From Mariniphaga sp041684965 (lineage in GTDB: Bacteria > Bacteroidota > Bacteroidia > Bacteroidales > Prolixibacteraceae): a stretch of 64,000 bases of DNA. Position numbers and translations under genes: made by a program. Location: contig JAWLGR010000010.1 in NCBI GenBank assembly GCA_041684965.1, forward strand, positions 96,424 to 160,423, written 5' to 3'. The notes beneath the pieces are model-generated. The model saw nothing but the letters and a program-made list of their open reading frames with translations, did not search any database and was not told the DNA's origin. This document shows positions 47,072 to 55,325 of the stretch, piece by piece; positions within the stretch are counted from its first letter, which is position 1, and each line of letters begins with the position of its first letter.

Positions 47072-48319
47072 ATGAATTCGAAATATATACGCCTGGGAAT
47101 TTTAATAATCGTTTCTTCTGCTATTTTAATTTGGGGATTAAGTTACCTTAAGGGTAATGACATCTTTAAAAGAACCAATGAATATCATGTAATTTATGAA
47201 ACAATTGACGGGCTTTCACGATCAAACGAAGTAATTCTGAGTGGTTTTAAGGTCGGTCAGGTTAGCAGTATACAATTTATGCCTGACAATTCTTCAAGGC
47301 TTGTAGTTTCTTTTTCAATTGATTCATCGATAAAAATTCCCAAAAATTCGGTGGCTCAAATCGTGAGCAGTGATATTATGGGAACAAGGTCAATTAAGCT
47401 TTTACTAAGTGACCTCAATGAATACCACAATACAAACGACACAATTCGTGGAGATGTGGAGGCAGACCTCAAGGAACAGGTTAGCATGCAGGTACTTCCT
47501 CTTAAAAATAAGGCAGAAGAATTGCTTGGAACACTTGATTCTGCCATTACCGGACTTGCATTTATATTTGATGAAGATGCACAACGGAATTTTTCTGAAA
47601 GTTTTGAAAATATTAACCGGACTGTAGCAAATATTGAACGAACATCAGCCGATCTGCAGGAACTTATATCGCTCGAAAAAAACAATATCCGAAATATTAT
47701 TGGGAATATTGAAAACATTACCGGCACTTTTTACCAAAAGACTCCAGCCCTGGAAAATACTTTAGAAAACTTGTCCGCAATTAGTGATAGTCTGGCGCGG
47801 ATGCCGATGACCCCTTTAATAAATAATACCATTTCAGCCACCGAACGTTTAAACTATGTATTGGCACAGCTTGAAACCACTGACAATACCCTTGGAAATC
47901 TTCTTAACGATGATCAACTGTACTTTTCCCTGAATCGGTTGTCGGAGAATTTAAGCAGGCTGATGAATGATATTCGAACTAGCCCGGAACGTTATCTTAA
48001 TTTCTCGGCTGTTGATTTGGGACGAAAAGTATACATAAATGCCCTGGATGGCGTTTCAGATGATATTGTTTTTAGAGTCCATCTTGTTTCAAGCCAAAAT
48101 CAAATCCCGCCTGATTCAAAATATTTTAAAGGACTGGAAGATGTAGAAGAATTTGAAGTAAGCGGTGCATATACTTATCTTTACGGTGCAACCAAATCTT
48201 TTAATGAAGCACTGGAACTTCAGCAAAGGGCACAGTCAAGCTTTCCTGAAGCAACAGTAGTTGCTTTCAGAAATGGACGTTTGATTAAATTGGAAAGGGC
48301 TCTTAAATCTCTCAGGTAA
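47072..48319 (+). CDS. MCE/MlaD-family lipid-transport protein with C-terminal SPOR-like module
   Basis: 415 residues. One N-terminal membrane helix (LGILIIVSSAILIWGLSYL) anchors a single MCE domain at about 38-115 (YETIDGLSRSNEVILSGFKVGQVSSIQF ... DIMGTRSIKLLL). A long predicted coiled-coil region follows (about 130-300). The C-terminal ~80 residues (IVFRVHLVSSQNQIPPDSKYF ... NEALELQQRAQSSFPEATVVAFRNGRLIKLERAL) repeat the SPOR-like pattern found at the end of the upstream amidase. MCE proteins move phospholipids between the two membranes. The SPOR-like end, if real, would direct it to peptidoglycan, perhaps at the septum. Its ATPase/permease partners are not in the window. Confidence 0.88.
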   Translation: MNSKYIRLGILIIVSSAILIWGLSYLKGNDIFKRTNEYHVIYETIDGLSRSNEVILSGFKVGQVSSIQFMPDNSSRLVVSFSIDSSIKIPKNSVAQIVSSDIMGTRSIKLLLSDLNEYHNTNDTIRGDVEADLKEQVSMQVLPLKNKAEELLGTLDSAITGLAFIFDEDAQRNFSESFENINRTVANIERTSADLQELISLEKNNIRNIIGNIENITGTFYQKTPALENTLENLSAISDSLARMPMTPLINNTISATERLNYVLAQLETTDNTLGNLLNDDQLYFSLNRLSENLSRLMNDIRTSPERYLNFSAVDLGRKVYINALDGVSDDIVFRVHLVSSQNQIPPDSKYFKGLEDVEEFEVSGAYTYLYGATKSFNEALELQQRAQSSFPEATVVAFRNGRLIKLERALKSLR

Positions 48320-48605
48320 TTAACCTGGAATTGTTAATAATTTATGTTATACCCTTATAACAGCCTATCACTACCTACCAGTTAGCCTGCTACTAATCAA
48401 AAAGTTAATGCTATTCTTCTGATAAAGAGGCTGTTAAAAAAATAAAAAAAAATATAATTTTTAACACCCTCATAGATAAACCAATAAACAAAATTCATTC
48501 AAAGCAACCCGAAAATGATTTTTTTTTAAACTTTTTTTTCGCAATTTTTGCTTTCGGGAATTAAAAAGGGAATTTTGTAAAACCTCAAAAATCCGACGAG
48601 ATTAA
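48320..48605. other. AT-rich region upstream of dnaA
   Basis: No gene in 286 nt. The stretch is very AT-rich (runs of A and T at about 48440-48545), as expected near a replication origin. However, I found no TTATCCACA-type DnaA box here, so I do not call an oriC. Confidence 0.5.
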
Positions 48606-50051
48606 ATGAACAGCGAACATCTGACTGCATGGGAAAAATGCCTCGACATTATCAGGGATAATGTGCCAGGTAGTAGCTTTAAAACCTGGTTTGAACCAAT
48701 AGTCCCTGTGAGAATTGAAAACAAAGTACTAACCATTCAAGTGCCAAGTGCATTCTTCTACGAATACCTGGAAGAACAATTTATTGATATACTCCGAAAG
48801 ACTCTCCGTATGGTACTGGGCGCAGGAGCCAAACTTGAGTATAATGTTGTTATGGGGCCATTAAACGGTGGTTCACAGGATAACGATGAATCACCTTATA
48901 CGGTCAGTTATCCAACAAACAGTGGTACTAAAATAATCAACCAACCCCTTACTATCCCTTTAAAAACAGAGGAAAGAAAATCGATTAAAAATCCCTTTAT
49001 TATTCCAGGAATTCAAAAGCTTCAGGTCGATCCACAATTGAAGCCTGATAATACATTTGAGAATTTTGTTGAAGGAGATTGCAACCGCCTGGCTCGAAGT
49101 GCAGGGTATGCCGTAGCCCGCAACCCTGGTGGTACTGCATTTAACCCACTGATGATATATGGTAATTCAGGACTCGGTAAAACCCATCTGGCTCAGGCAA
49201 TCGGCATTGAAGTAAAGGAGCACTTACCAAATAAGATAGTATTGTATGTAAATGCAAATAAATTTCAAACACAATTTACTGAAGCTACCCGCAACAACAA
49301 CAGAAATGATTTTCTGCATTTTTATCAAATGATTGATGTTCTGATTCTGGATGATGTGCATGAATTCGCTGGAAAAGAAAAAACACAGGAAACATTTTTT
49401 CATATATTTAATCATCTGCATCAATCGGGAAAGCAACTGATACTGACTTCTGATAAGCCACCCATTGAATTGAAAGGAATGGAACAACGCTTACTTTCAA
49501 GATTTAAATGGGGCCTTACTGCTGATCTGCAAACTCCTGATTTCGAAACCAGGATGGAAATTCTTCGTCGTAAGGTCTACACCGATGGCATCGTTCTCTC
49601 AGATGAGGTGCTCGAATACATTGCATCGCATGTTGCAAACAATGTTCGTGAACTGGAAGGTGCATTGGTATCTTTACTGGCCCAATCAATGCTAAACAAA
49701 AGGGAAATTACGCTGGACCTTACTGCCAAGCTAATAAACAAACTGGTTCAAAACTCCCGCAGGGAACTTTCTATTGAATACATATCAAAAGTTGTCTGTG
49801 ATTATTTTAATATGCCAGTTGAATCCATTCAAAACAGGACCCGGAAGCGTGAAATTGTACAGGCAAGACAAATAACAATGTATTTCTCCAAAGCCCTGAC
49901 TAAATATTCTTTGGCAAGCATAGGAGCACAAATTGGGAATAAAGACCATGCTACCGTGCTTCATGCATGTAAAACAGTTAGTAATCTAAAGGATACCGAT
50001 AAGAACTTCAGACAATTCATGGAAGATATAGAGAAAAAGCTAACTATGTAA
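48606..50051 (+). CDS. dnaA: Chromosomal replication initiator DnaA
   Basis: 481 residues. Domain I is at the N-terminus (WEKCLDIIRDNVPGSSFKTWFEPIVPV). The AAA+ module has Walker A GNSGLGKTHLAQAIG at about 186 and Walker B VLILDDVHEF, a variant of the usual DDIQFF, plus the arginine-finger region MEQRLLSRFKWGL. The DNA-binding domain ends in the DnaA signature IGNKDHATVLHACKTV, where GGRDHTTVLHA is more usual. DnaA opens the origin by binding DnaA boxes. The gene is followed by a strong terminator. Confidence 0.96.
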   Translation: MNSEHLTAWEKCLDIIRDNVPGSSFKTWFEPIVPVRIENKVLTIQVPSAFFYEYLEEQFIDILRKTLRMVLGAGAKLEYNVVMGPLNGGSQDNDESPYTVSYPTNSGTKIINQPLTIPLKTEERKSIKNPFIIPGIQKLQVDPQLKPDNTFENFVEGDCNRLARSAGYAVARNPGGTAFNPLMIYGNSGLGKTHLAQAIGIEVKEHLPNKIVLYVNANKFQTQFTEATRNNNRNDFLHFYQMIDVLILDDVHEFAGKEKTQETFFHIFNHLHQSGKQLILTSDKPPIELKGMEQRLLSRFKWGLTADLQTPDFETRMEILRRKVYTDGIVLSDEVLEYIASHVANNVRELEGALVSLLAQSMLNKREITLDLTAKLINKLVQNSRRELSIEYISKVVCDYFNMPVESIQNRTRKREIVQARQITMYFSKALTKYSLASIGAQIGNKDHATVLHACKTVSNLKDTDKNFRQFMEDIEKKLTM

Positions 50052-50059
50052 ACGTTGTT

Positions 50060-50090
50060 AAAACCAGGAATTATCCTGGTTTTATTATTT
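50060..50090 (+). terminator. Rho-independent terminator after dnaA
   Basis: A perfect 10-bp stem AAAACCAGGA / TCCTGGTTTT (50060-50069, 50074-50083) with loop ATTA, followed by ATTATTT. It lies 8 nt after the dnaA stop codon. Confidence 0.85.
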
Positions 50091-50694
50091 CTGCTAACTT
50101 TCTATCTGTTCGGCAAATGATTCTTTTAGTTGCAGGTATTGTTTCTTCAACTGCATCATTTTTCGTTTATAATTTGACAAGAATATTCTCCCATATGGCT
50201 TAATACACTGATCTGCTTATATGATACTGCAGCAACATTGTTGGAATTATTTCTTTGCAAACTTATTGTAAAAACAGCGAAATGAAAATAATAAATCTTC
50301 AGTTTAAATTACCTGCAAATGCAAATGGTGCCCTTTAGATTTTATCAATCCCGGTTCGTTCCACTTTTTATTTATAGCAACGGAAAACAAATTAATTGAC
50401 AACTTGATTGTACATGAACTTAACAACATGCTAATTGTAATTCTATCTGCCTTAGTTGGAAAATTTATATTTAAAGAACAATAGATAAGAACAATTTTGG
50501 AAATTTTTATTGACTTTTTTAAGTATGTTTATTCCATTGTAAATGGTCATGAAAAGCAAAACCACATTTATAGTACTTTTAAAATTAAATAAGTTCATCA
50601 ACTGACAGATTAGTAGCTTTCGGTCAATAGAAGAAATACAACGATTCAAACAGATGGAACGACCATGAATATACCACATTCACAAAGGAGCATG
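50091..50694. other. 604-nt AT-rich gap, no gene supported
   Basis: Between dnaA's terminator and the 69-nt leader repeat. I see no conserved small protein and no tandem repeat. A minus-strand frame at 50452-50679 has composition typical of AT-rich noise. Its length beside dnaA leaves room for undetected regulatory DNA. Confidence 0.5.
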
Positions 50695-50763
50695 ATTAAT
50701 CCCGATGGCTATCGGGACATGGGAGCTCCCTGCTGCCAAGACAGGCAGGCATATGATACCATT
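50695..50763 (+). repeat. 69-nt leader repeat, copy 2 (upstream of YigZ-like gene)
   Basis: Same length and layout as 10332-10400: ATTAATCCCGAT at the start, here with a perfect TCCCGATGGCTATCGGGA palindrome, then CTGCTGCCAAGACAGGCAGG, and a GATACCATT end. It again stops 22 nt before an ATG (50786). Confidence 0.75.
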
Positions 50764-50785
50764 GTAAACAGACGATTTTTATCAG

Positions 50786-51394
50786 ATGAAAGACACATTC
50801 AAAACCATATCAACAGCAAGCGAAGGCTATTTTAAAGACAGAGGAAGTAAATTCATTTCCTATGCTTTCCCCGTGCAGTCAGAGGAGGATATCAAAGATA
50901 TTTTGAACCGGATTAAAAAAGAACACCACAGTGCCAGGCATCATTGCTTTGCATGGCGGATCGGTGCAGACGAACCTGTATTTCGTATTAATGATGACGG
51001 AGAACCTTCATTCACTGCAGGAAAACCAATTTTAGGCCAGATTTTGAGTTTTGAAGTAACAAATATATTTCTGGTGGTTGTACGCTATTTTGGAGGTACA
51101 CTTTTAGGCACTGGTGGATTAATAAATGCATATAAATCAGCAGCTCGCGATGCACTTCAAAATGCAAAAATCATAACAAAAACAATTGAAGACAGCTTTA
51201 ATTTAAAATTCCCATATAAAAAAATGAACCCTGTAATGCATATTATAAAACAGGAAAATCTGAATATTGCGAATACCCGGTTTGAACTTGAATGCAGTTT
51301 AAATTTCTCTGTAAGAAAAGGTGATGCAGAAAGAATAAAAAATCTTTTTCATGCATTGCCGGATGTGGAAATTAAAAAGATGCAGGAAAAGTAA
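50786..51394 (+). CDS. YigZ/IMPACT family protein
   Basis: 202 residues. The UPF0029/IMPACT N-domain is complete (SRAEGYFKDRGSKFISYAFPV-like start, HHSARHHCFAWRIG, INDDGEPSFTAGKPILGQI, VVVRYFGGTLLGTGGLINAYKSAA), followed by the YigZ C-terminal domain (FPYKKMNPVMHIIKQENL). Eukaryotic IMPACT regulates GCN2 by binding GCN1, and bacterial members are poorly understood but conserved. The leader contains the 69-nt repeat shared with the EF-G2 gene. It stands upstream of the pyrBI leader on the same strand. Confidence 0.93.
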   Translation: MKDTFKTISTASEGYFKDRGSKFISYAFPVQSEEDIKDILNRIKKEHHSARHHCFAWRIGADEPVFRINDDGEPSFTAGKPILGQILSFEVTNIFLVVVRYFGGTLLGTGGLINAYKSAARDALQNAKIITKTIEDSFNLKFPYKKMNPVMHIIKQENLNIANTRFELECSLNFSVRKGDAERIKNLFHALPDVEIKKMQEK

Positions 51395-51460
51395 GGCAAT
51401 CTGTTAATAAATTACTAATAAAATAAATTAAACCATATGAACTATTTTCATTAAACATTT

Positions 51461-51468
51461 TACATTTG
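51461..51468 (+). promoter_or_regulatory. Candidate -7 element of the pyrBI leader
   Basis: TACATTTG matches the Bacteroidota TAnnTTTG -7 element. No good TTG/TTTG lies about 19 nt upstream, so the -33 half is weak or absent. Transcription would begin near 51474, almost on top of the ATG at 51473. Confidence 0.4.
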
Positions 51469-51472
51469 AATT

Positions 51473-51709
51473 ATGATTCAACATCCCTTCATTGATATCA
51501 TTTATAATTACGGCAGAAAAACCTGCTGCAAGAAAAAAAATTCCAGTTTTGTAAATTTGATTTTAATAAAACACAAACTCTTCAGCAGGACAATTAAGGA
51601 TAATAATCCCCTGCTGTTACAAGCAATAAAAAGCCAATATTTTCCATTAATGAATATTGGCTTTTTTCTTGAACTCAAAACTACAGTTTTTCAATATATA
51701 CAACAATGA
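51473..51709 (+). CDS. Possible pyrB leader peptide ORF (78 aa)
   Basis: An open frame of 78 codons runs through the whole leader, including the terminator hairpin, and its TGA (51707-51709) overlaps the pyrB ATG (51706) in ATGA. Composition is basic and Cys-containing (YGRKTCCKKKNSS) with no recognisable domain. In E. coli a leader ORF likewise runs through the pyrBI attenuator and couples translation to transcription. The weak point: if transcription starts near 51474 the ATG would be leaderless or absent, so the frame may be coincidental. Confidence 0.3.
   Translation: MIQHPFIDIIYNYGRKTCCKKKNSSFVNLILIKHKLFSRTIKDNNPLLLQAIKSQYFPLMNIGFFLELKTTVFQYIQQ
51522..51670 (+). promoter_or_regulatory. 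Candidate attenuator of pyrBI with alternative pairings
   Basis: A 13-bp stem AAAAGCCAATATT (51629-51641) / AATATTGGCTTTT (51653-51665) with a following T-run forms a terminator only ~36 nt before pyrB. Upstream, CAGCAGG at 51583-51589 can pair either with CCTGCTG at 51522-51528 or with CCTGCTG at 51610-51616, so two structures exclude each other. A-rich/U-rich tracts lie between. This resembles the pause hairpin plus attenuator of E. coli pyrBI, which respond to UTP. The terminator could instead simply end the YigZ transcript. Confidence 0.55.
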
Positions 51710-52617
51710 AACAAGATTTAATTTCCATTACAGATTATTCCAAAGATGATTATTTGAAGATTATGCGACTGGCTGCGGAGTTTGAAAAGAATCCAAACCA
51801 GGAATTGCTTCAGGGAAAAGTTGCCGCTACCCTTTTTTTTGAACCATCAACCCGCACACGTCTAAGCTTTGAAACTGCCATCAGCAGGTTAGGTGGAAGA
51901 ATTATAGGTATTGCGGATGCGGGAAGTTCCAGTACTTCGAAAGGAGAAACCCTGCATGATACCATAAAAATGGTGAGCAATTATGTCGATTTAATCGTTA
52001 TACGCCATCCACTTGAAGGAGCAGCCCGTTACGCTGCTGAGGTATCCCCCGTTCCTGTTATCAATGCAGGTGACGGGGCCAACCAGCATCCGACACAAAC
52101 ATTGCTCGATATGTACTCCATATTGAAAACCCAAAATACACTTGATAATCTGAACATCTTCCTTGTAGGCGATCTAAAATACGGTCGTACCGTTCATTCC
52201 TTACTCATGGCTATGTCGGAATTTGAAAATCCGATTTTTAATTTCATTGCTCCGCCAGAGTTGCAAATGCCTGATGAATATAAACTGTATCTTAGAGAGA
52301 AAAATATCCGGTATTTCGAACACCGTGAATTCACTGACATCATTAGTGAAGCCGATATCATTTACATGACACGCGTTCAAAAGGAACGTTTTTCCGATCC
52401 TATGGAATACGAGCAGGTAAAAAATGTTTATATCCTCCGCAACAGCATGTTAAGCAAAACAAAATCCAATATGAAAATTCTTCATCCACTCCCCCGGGTA
52501 AATGAAATTCATACAGATGTTGACAAAAATGAAAAAGCATATTATTTTGAACAGGCACGCAATGGGGTTTTTACCCGCCAGGCTATTATTTCACATATTA
52601 TGAATCTCAAACAATAA
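51706..52617 (+). CDS. pyrB: Aspartate carbamoyltransferase catalytic subunit
   Basis: 303 residues. It makes N-carbamoylaspartate from carbamoyl phosphate and aspartate, the committed step of pyrimidine synthesis. The carbamoyl-phosphate motif FFEPSTRTRLSFE lies at about 43-55, with HPLEGAARYAAE, DGANQHPTQTLLDMYSI and HPLPRVNEI following. Length and motifs match class B-type enzymes that assemble with PyrI. pyrI begins 4 nt after its stop. Confidence 0.96.
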   Translation: MKQDLISITDYSKDDYLKIMRLAAEFEKNPNQELLQGKVAATLFFEPSTRTRLSFETAISRLGGRIIGIADAGSSSTSKGETLHDTIKMVSNYVDLIVIRHPLEGAARYAAEVSPVPVINAGDGANQHPTQTLLDMYSILKTQNTLDNLNIFLVGDLKYGRTVHSLLMAMSEFENPIFNFIAPPELQMPDEYKLYLREKNIRYFEHREFTDIISEADIIYMTRVQKERFSDPMEYEQVKNVYILRNSMLSKTKSNMKILHPLPRVNEIHTDVDKNEKAYYFEQARNGVFTRQAIISHIMNLKQ

Positions 52618-52621
52618 GGCT

Positions 52622-53092
52622 ATGAGCGACAACAGGAAGAAAAAATTAAAATTAAAAGTAAGTGCCATAAAAGATGGTACCGTTATAGATCATATCCCCG
52701 CACAGTATCTGTTCAAGGTAATAAAAATTCTGGGCCTCGATAATATTGACAACCAGATAACTTTTGGTGCGAATCTGGAAAGTGAAAAACTGGGCAGTAA
52801 AGCAATTATTAAAGTTTCAGATAAATTTTTTGAAAAAGATGAAATAAATAAAATTGCACTGGTTGCACCTCATGCCAAATTGAACATCATTCGTGATTAT
52901 GAAGTTGTGGAAAAAAAAGTAGTGGAAATTCCACAGGAAATTATAGGTATTGTTAAATGCTTCAATCCAAAATGTATAACCAATCATGAAGGAGTTATCA
53001 CCCGGTTCAGGATAGTAGAATCAACTCCCATTGCTTTGAGATGTAATTATTGCGAGAAACATACTGTGGGTGATCAGATAAGGATGCATTAA
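52622..53092 (+). CDS. pyrI: Aspartate carbamoyltransferase regulatory subunit
   Basis: 156 residues. The nucleotide-binding N-terminal domain is followed by the zinc domain with four Cys in CFNPKC (about 117-122) and CNYC (about 145-148), which holds the regulatory subunit to PyrB. The subunit transmits CTP/ATP allostery to PyrB. The N-terminus has a basic KKKLKLKVSAIKDGTVIDHIPA. Encoded directly after pyrB. Confidence 0.95.
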   Translation: MSDNRKKKLKLKVSAIKDGTVIDHIPAQYLFKVIKILGLDNIDNQITFGANLESEKLGSKAIIKVSDKFFEKDEINKIALVAPHAKLNIIRDYEVVEKKVVEIPQEIIGIVKCFNPKCITNHEGVITRFRIVESTPIALRCNYCEKHTVGDQIRMH

Positions 53093-53111
53093 AAAACAGC
53101 ATAAAAGGTTA

Positions 53112-53139
53112 TTGTCCAAATCGATTTTTTATATATTTG
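53112..53139 (+). promoter_or_regulatory. Promoter of tRNA-Leu
   Basis: TTG at 53112-53114, 17 nt, TATATTTG at 53132-53139: a Bacteroidota-type promoter whose -7 element ends 22 nt before the tRNA 5' end. Confidence 0.65.
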
Positions 53140-53160
53140 CACCTTAATATTTCAGAATTA

Positions 53161-53247
53161 GCCCAGATGGCGGAATTGGTAGACGCGCTAGTTTCAGGGA
53201 CTAGTATCCGTATGGATGTGCAGGTTCGAGTCCTGTTCTGGGCACCA
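53161..53247 (+). tRNA. tRNA-Leu (anticodon CAG)
   Basis: 87 nt including an encoded CCA. The acceptor stem GCCCAGA pairs with TCTGGGC. The anticodon arm CTAGT-TTCAGGG-ACTAG places CAG at 53195-53197, decoding CUG. A long variable arm (ATCCGTATGGAT) identifies a class II tRNA, and the T arm is CAGG-TTCGAGT-CCTG. It has its own promoter and terminator. Confidence 0.96.
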
Positions 53248-53255
53248 TTTACTAA

Positions 53256-53295
53256 ATGCAACAAACTAAATAATAGCTTGTTGCATCTTTTTTTG
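53256..53295 (+). terminator. Rho-independent terminator after tRNA-Leu
   Basis: ATGCAACAA (53256-53264) pairs with TTGTTGCAT (53278-53286), followed by CTTTTTTTG. It begins 9 nt after the tRNA CCA end. Confidence 0.85.
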
Positions 53296-53403
53296 TGTAA
53301 AATATAAATATCTTAAAATTAATGTAACGTGGTTTATACCTGCAAACGGTCTTATTGATTAGCCAAATTGCGAATTGATAAAGAAACTACGAAATAATTA
53401 ATA

Positions 53404-54768
53404 ATGGTCAGATCAAAAGTATTGAAATCTTCTCGGATGCTGGTTATTGCCATTCTTATAATTTTAACGGGAGCCGGTTGCAAATTCAAAAAAGATAAAG
53501 AATTTGTAACGCGCGTTTCCATTATTGACGATAAGTGGTATTTCAACGATCAAATCATTAACCCGGGTTCTCCGGCCGAAGGTTTGTTAATGAATGTCAG
53601 GATGGTCAACACTCTCTTTGAAGACCGCAGCGGCCAGTTAAACAAATTGATGTCTGATTTTGACCCTGTGACAAATACAGAAGTTTTCACCGGCATGATC
53701 CCTGAATATGTATCCAATGGGGTAAATGCATTTACTATATCCCTCCAGGGCGGCAATCCCGGATACGAGGGGGCGGTAAATACTGCGTTTAATCCGGATG
53801 GTTCACTAAGGGAATCTTACATGGAAAGAGCGGAAAAGGTTATAAGGGCCTGCGATGCAAATAATGCGGCTGTAAACCTTTCCCTATTTTACCAGCGTCA
53901 GCATTCTTACCGGGAAGCCCTTACAGGTAAAGAAAGCATAATAAACGCTGTTGAAAACACCGCCGGCTGGATAGCTGAAAAAGGATTTACCAATGTTATA
54001 GTTGAGATTTCCAATGAATACCGGCATAGCGGTTTCAGAAGCTGGGTTGACGGAGATTGGCTGATCAGCGAAGATGGGCAGGCCGAGCTTATCAGAAGGG
54101 CGAAAAACCGTAATCCTGATCTTCTGGTCAGTACTAGCGGGATGGGCGACGGCCGGTTCCATGAAACCCTGGCCAGGGAAGCTGATTTTATCCTGATACA
54201 TTTCAATCACACCTGGCTCGATGAAATCCCATCCAGAGTAGAAGATTTGAAAAAATATGGCAAACCAATACTATGCAATGAAGACGAAAAGCTGGGGCGC
54301 GAAGCTGCCGTATCCCAGGCTCTTTCGGTTTTGAATGGTTCCGGTTGGGGATTTATGTACCTGAGGAAAAACCAGTGGGTACCCTTTATATTTTCCGGTG
54401 CAGATGATGACCCTGATGTTTACGGCATGTACAGGAATCTTACTTCTCCCGGGTATCAAATTGACCATAGAGCACTTGTACAACCATATATCTATATGGG
54501 TTATCCGGACCAGGGAGATGTATATCTGATAGGACAACAAGTTTATATTAAGCTATATCACCTTTTCTCCGATCTGGCAACAAAACATAATATTGAATTA
54601 CTGGTGAACGATGAACATGTTGCCCAGATGGATGATGAACTAAAGTTGTACTGGACCCCTGAAAACCACGGGATTTATGAGCTTGAAGCAGTGGTTAATG
54701 ATTTGGAAAGTAATGAATTGTACCGCTCACCGAAGGTGGGTATTATAATTCAGCGGGAGAGAAGATAA
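53404..54768 (+). CDS. Glycosidase-like (TIM-barrel) lipoprotein
   Basis: 454 residues with a lipoprotein signal ending LTGAGC (Cys26; Met12 is an alternative start). The body looks like a clan-A (beta/alpha)8 glycoside hydrolase: VEISNEYRH would carry the acid/base Glu after an Asn, and KPILCNEDEK the nucleophile Glu on a later strand. Supporting strands are NLSLFYQRQ, LLVSTSGMGDG and FILIHFNHTW. A small beta domain (about 370-450) follows. I cannot give a GH family number. It should act on a glycan in the periplasm or at the surface. It sits after tRNA-Leu, with its own promoter region and no SusCD partner. Confidence 0.72.
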   Translation: MVRSKVLKSSRMLVIAILIILTGAGCKFKKDKEFVTRVSIIDDKWYFNDQIINPGSPAEGLLMNVRMVNTLFEDRSGQLNKLMSDFDPVTNTEVFTGMIPEYVSNGVNAFTISLQGGNPGYEGAVNTAFNPDGSLRESYMERAEKVIRACDANNAAVNLSLFYQRQHSYREALTGKESIINAVENTAGWIAEKGFTNVIVEISNEYRHSGFRSWVDGDWLISEDGQAELIRRAKNRNPDLLVSTSGMGDGRFHETLAREADFILIHFNHTWLDEIPSRVEDLKKYGKPILCNEDEKLGREAAVSQALSVLNGSGWGFMYLRKNQWVPFIFSGADDDPDVYGMYRNLTSPGYQIDHRALVQPYIYMGYPDQGDVYLIGQQVYIKLYHLFSDLATKHNIELLVNDEHVAQMDDELKLYWTPENHGIYELEAVVNDLESNELYRSPKVGIIIQRERR

Positions 54769-55325
54769 TTAGGTTATTAAGCGGAAATTGAAACTAATTG
54801 TAAGTTAATACTTGCATTTGCTGTTCTGACAGGTTGCAGTTCCAGAACGAATAAACAGTTAATCCGACGTCTCACAAAAAGCCTCGAAAATTTAATAAGT
54901 AGAACTTACAAAAACTCTTGGTGCAGCCATATTCTTTTTTTATTACTGGGTTACGTACATAGCCAGTGAAGATAAATGCTTTCTCCTCATTGGCTTTATG
55001 TGATATTGGTGTTTCGTTAATTCTTATTTGCTTTAATACTATTCAAGTTTGCATTCATTTTCATCATCATTCAATGTTACTTCCATAAAAGGATTTTGTC
55101 TTCTGTCATAAATCATTACATTTATGCATGTTCATTGAAAAAATGATTTAAAATTATGGTGGTAAATTTATACATAAAGTCAATAATAGAGCTTTAACAA
55201 CAGTAAAATACATAAATCATTTTCTACTATTACAGCAGCAGAGATCTCCTTAAGGTAAAAAATTGTTTCCCTAAATTTTATCTCTCACCTTTTATATAGC
55301 TTTATTTATTATTTCCGGAATAAGT
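54769..55325. other. 557-nt gap with a possible decayed lipoprotein start
   Basis: No intact gene is visible between these convergent genes. A frame at 54802-54969 reads KLILAFAVLTGCSSRTNKQ near its start, like a lipoprotein signal with lipobox LTGC, but has no start codon in frame and then loses any recognisable sequence. It may be a gene relic. The remainder is AT-rich. Confidence 0.5.
54802..54969 (+). pseudogene. Possible lipoprotein gene remnant
   Basis: The reading frame encodes a hydrophobic stretch ending in LTGC followed by SSRTNKQ, the usual polar run after a lipidated Cys, then 35 further codons before TGA. No ATG, GTG or TTG is in frame close upstream, and a near-cognate start TTG-AAA-CTA lies in another frame, as if one base had been lost. 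Weak call based only on the signal-like segment. Confidence 0.3.

Noticed and set aside
48320..48605. Chromosomal origin at the AT-rich region before dnaA
   Set aside because: No DnaA boxes were found; oriC is not always next to dnaA in Bacteroidota.
50452..50679. Minus-strand 75-codon frame upstream of the YigZ gene
   Set aside because: Composition is that expected of AT-rich noise, with no start context or homology.
53161..53247. tRNA-Leu as an integration site of a mobile element
   Set aside because: No integrase and no partial 3' duplicate of the tRNA was found downstream in the window.
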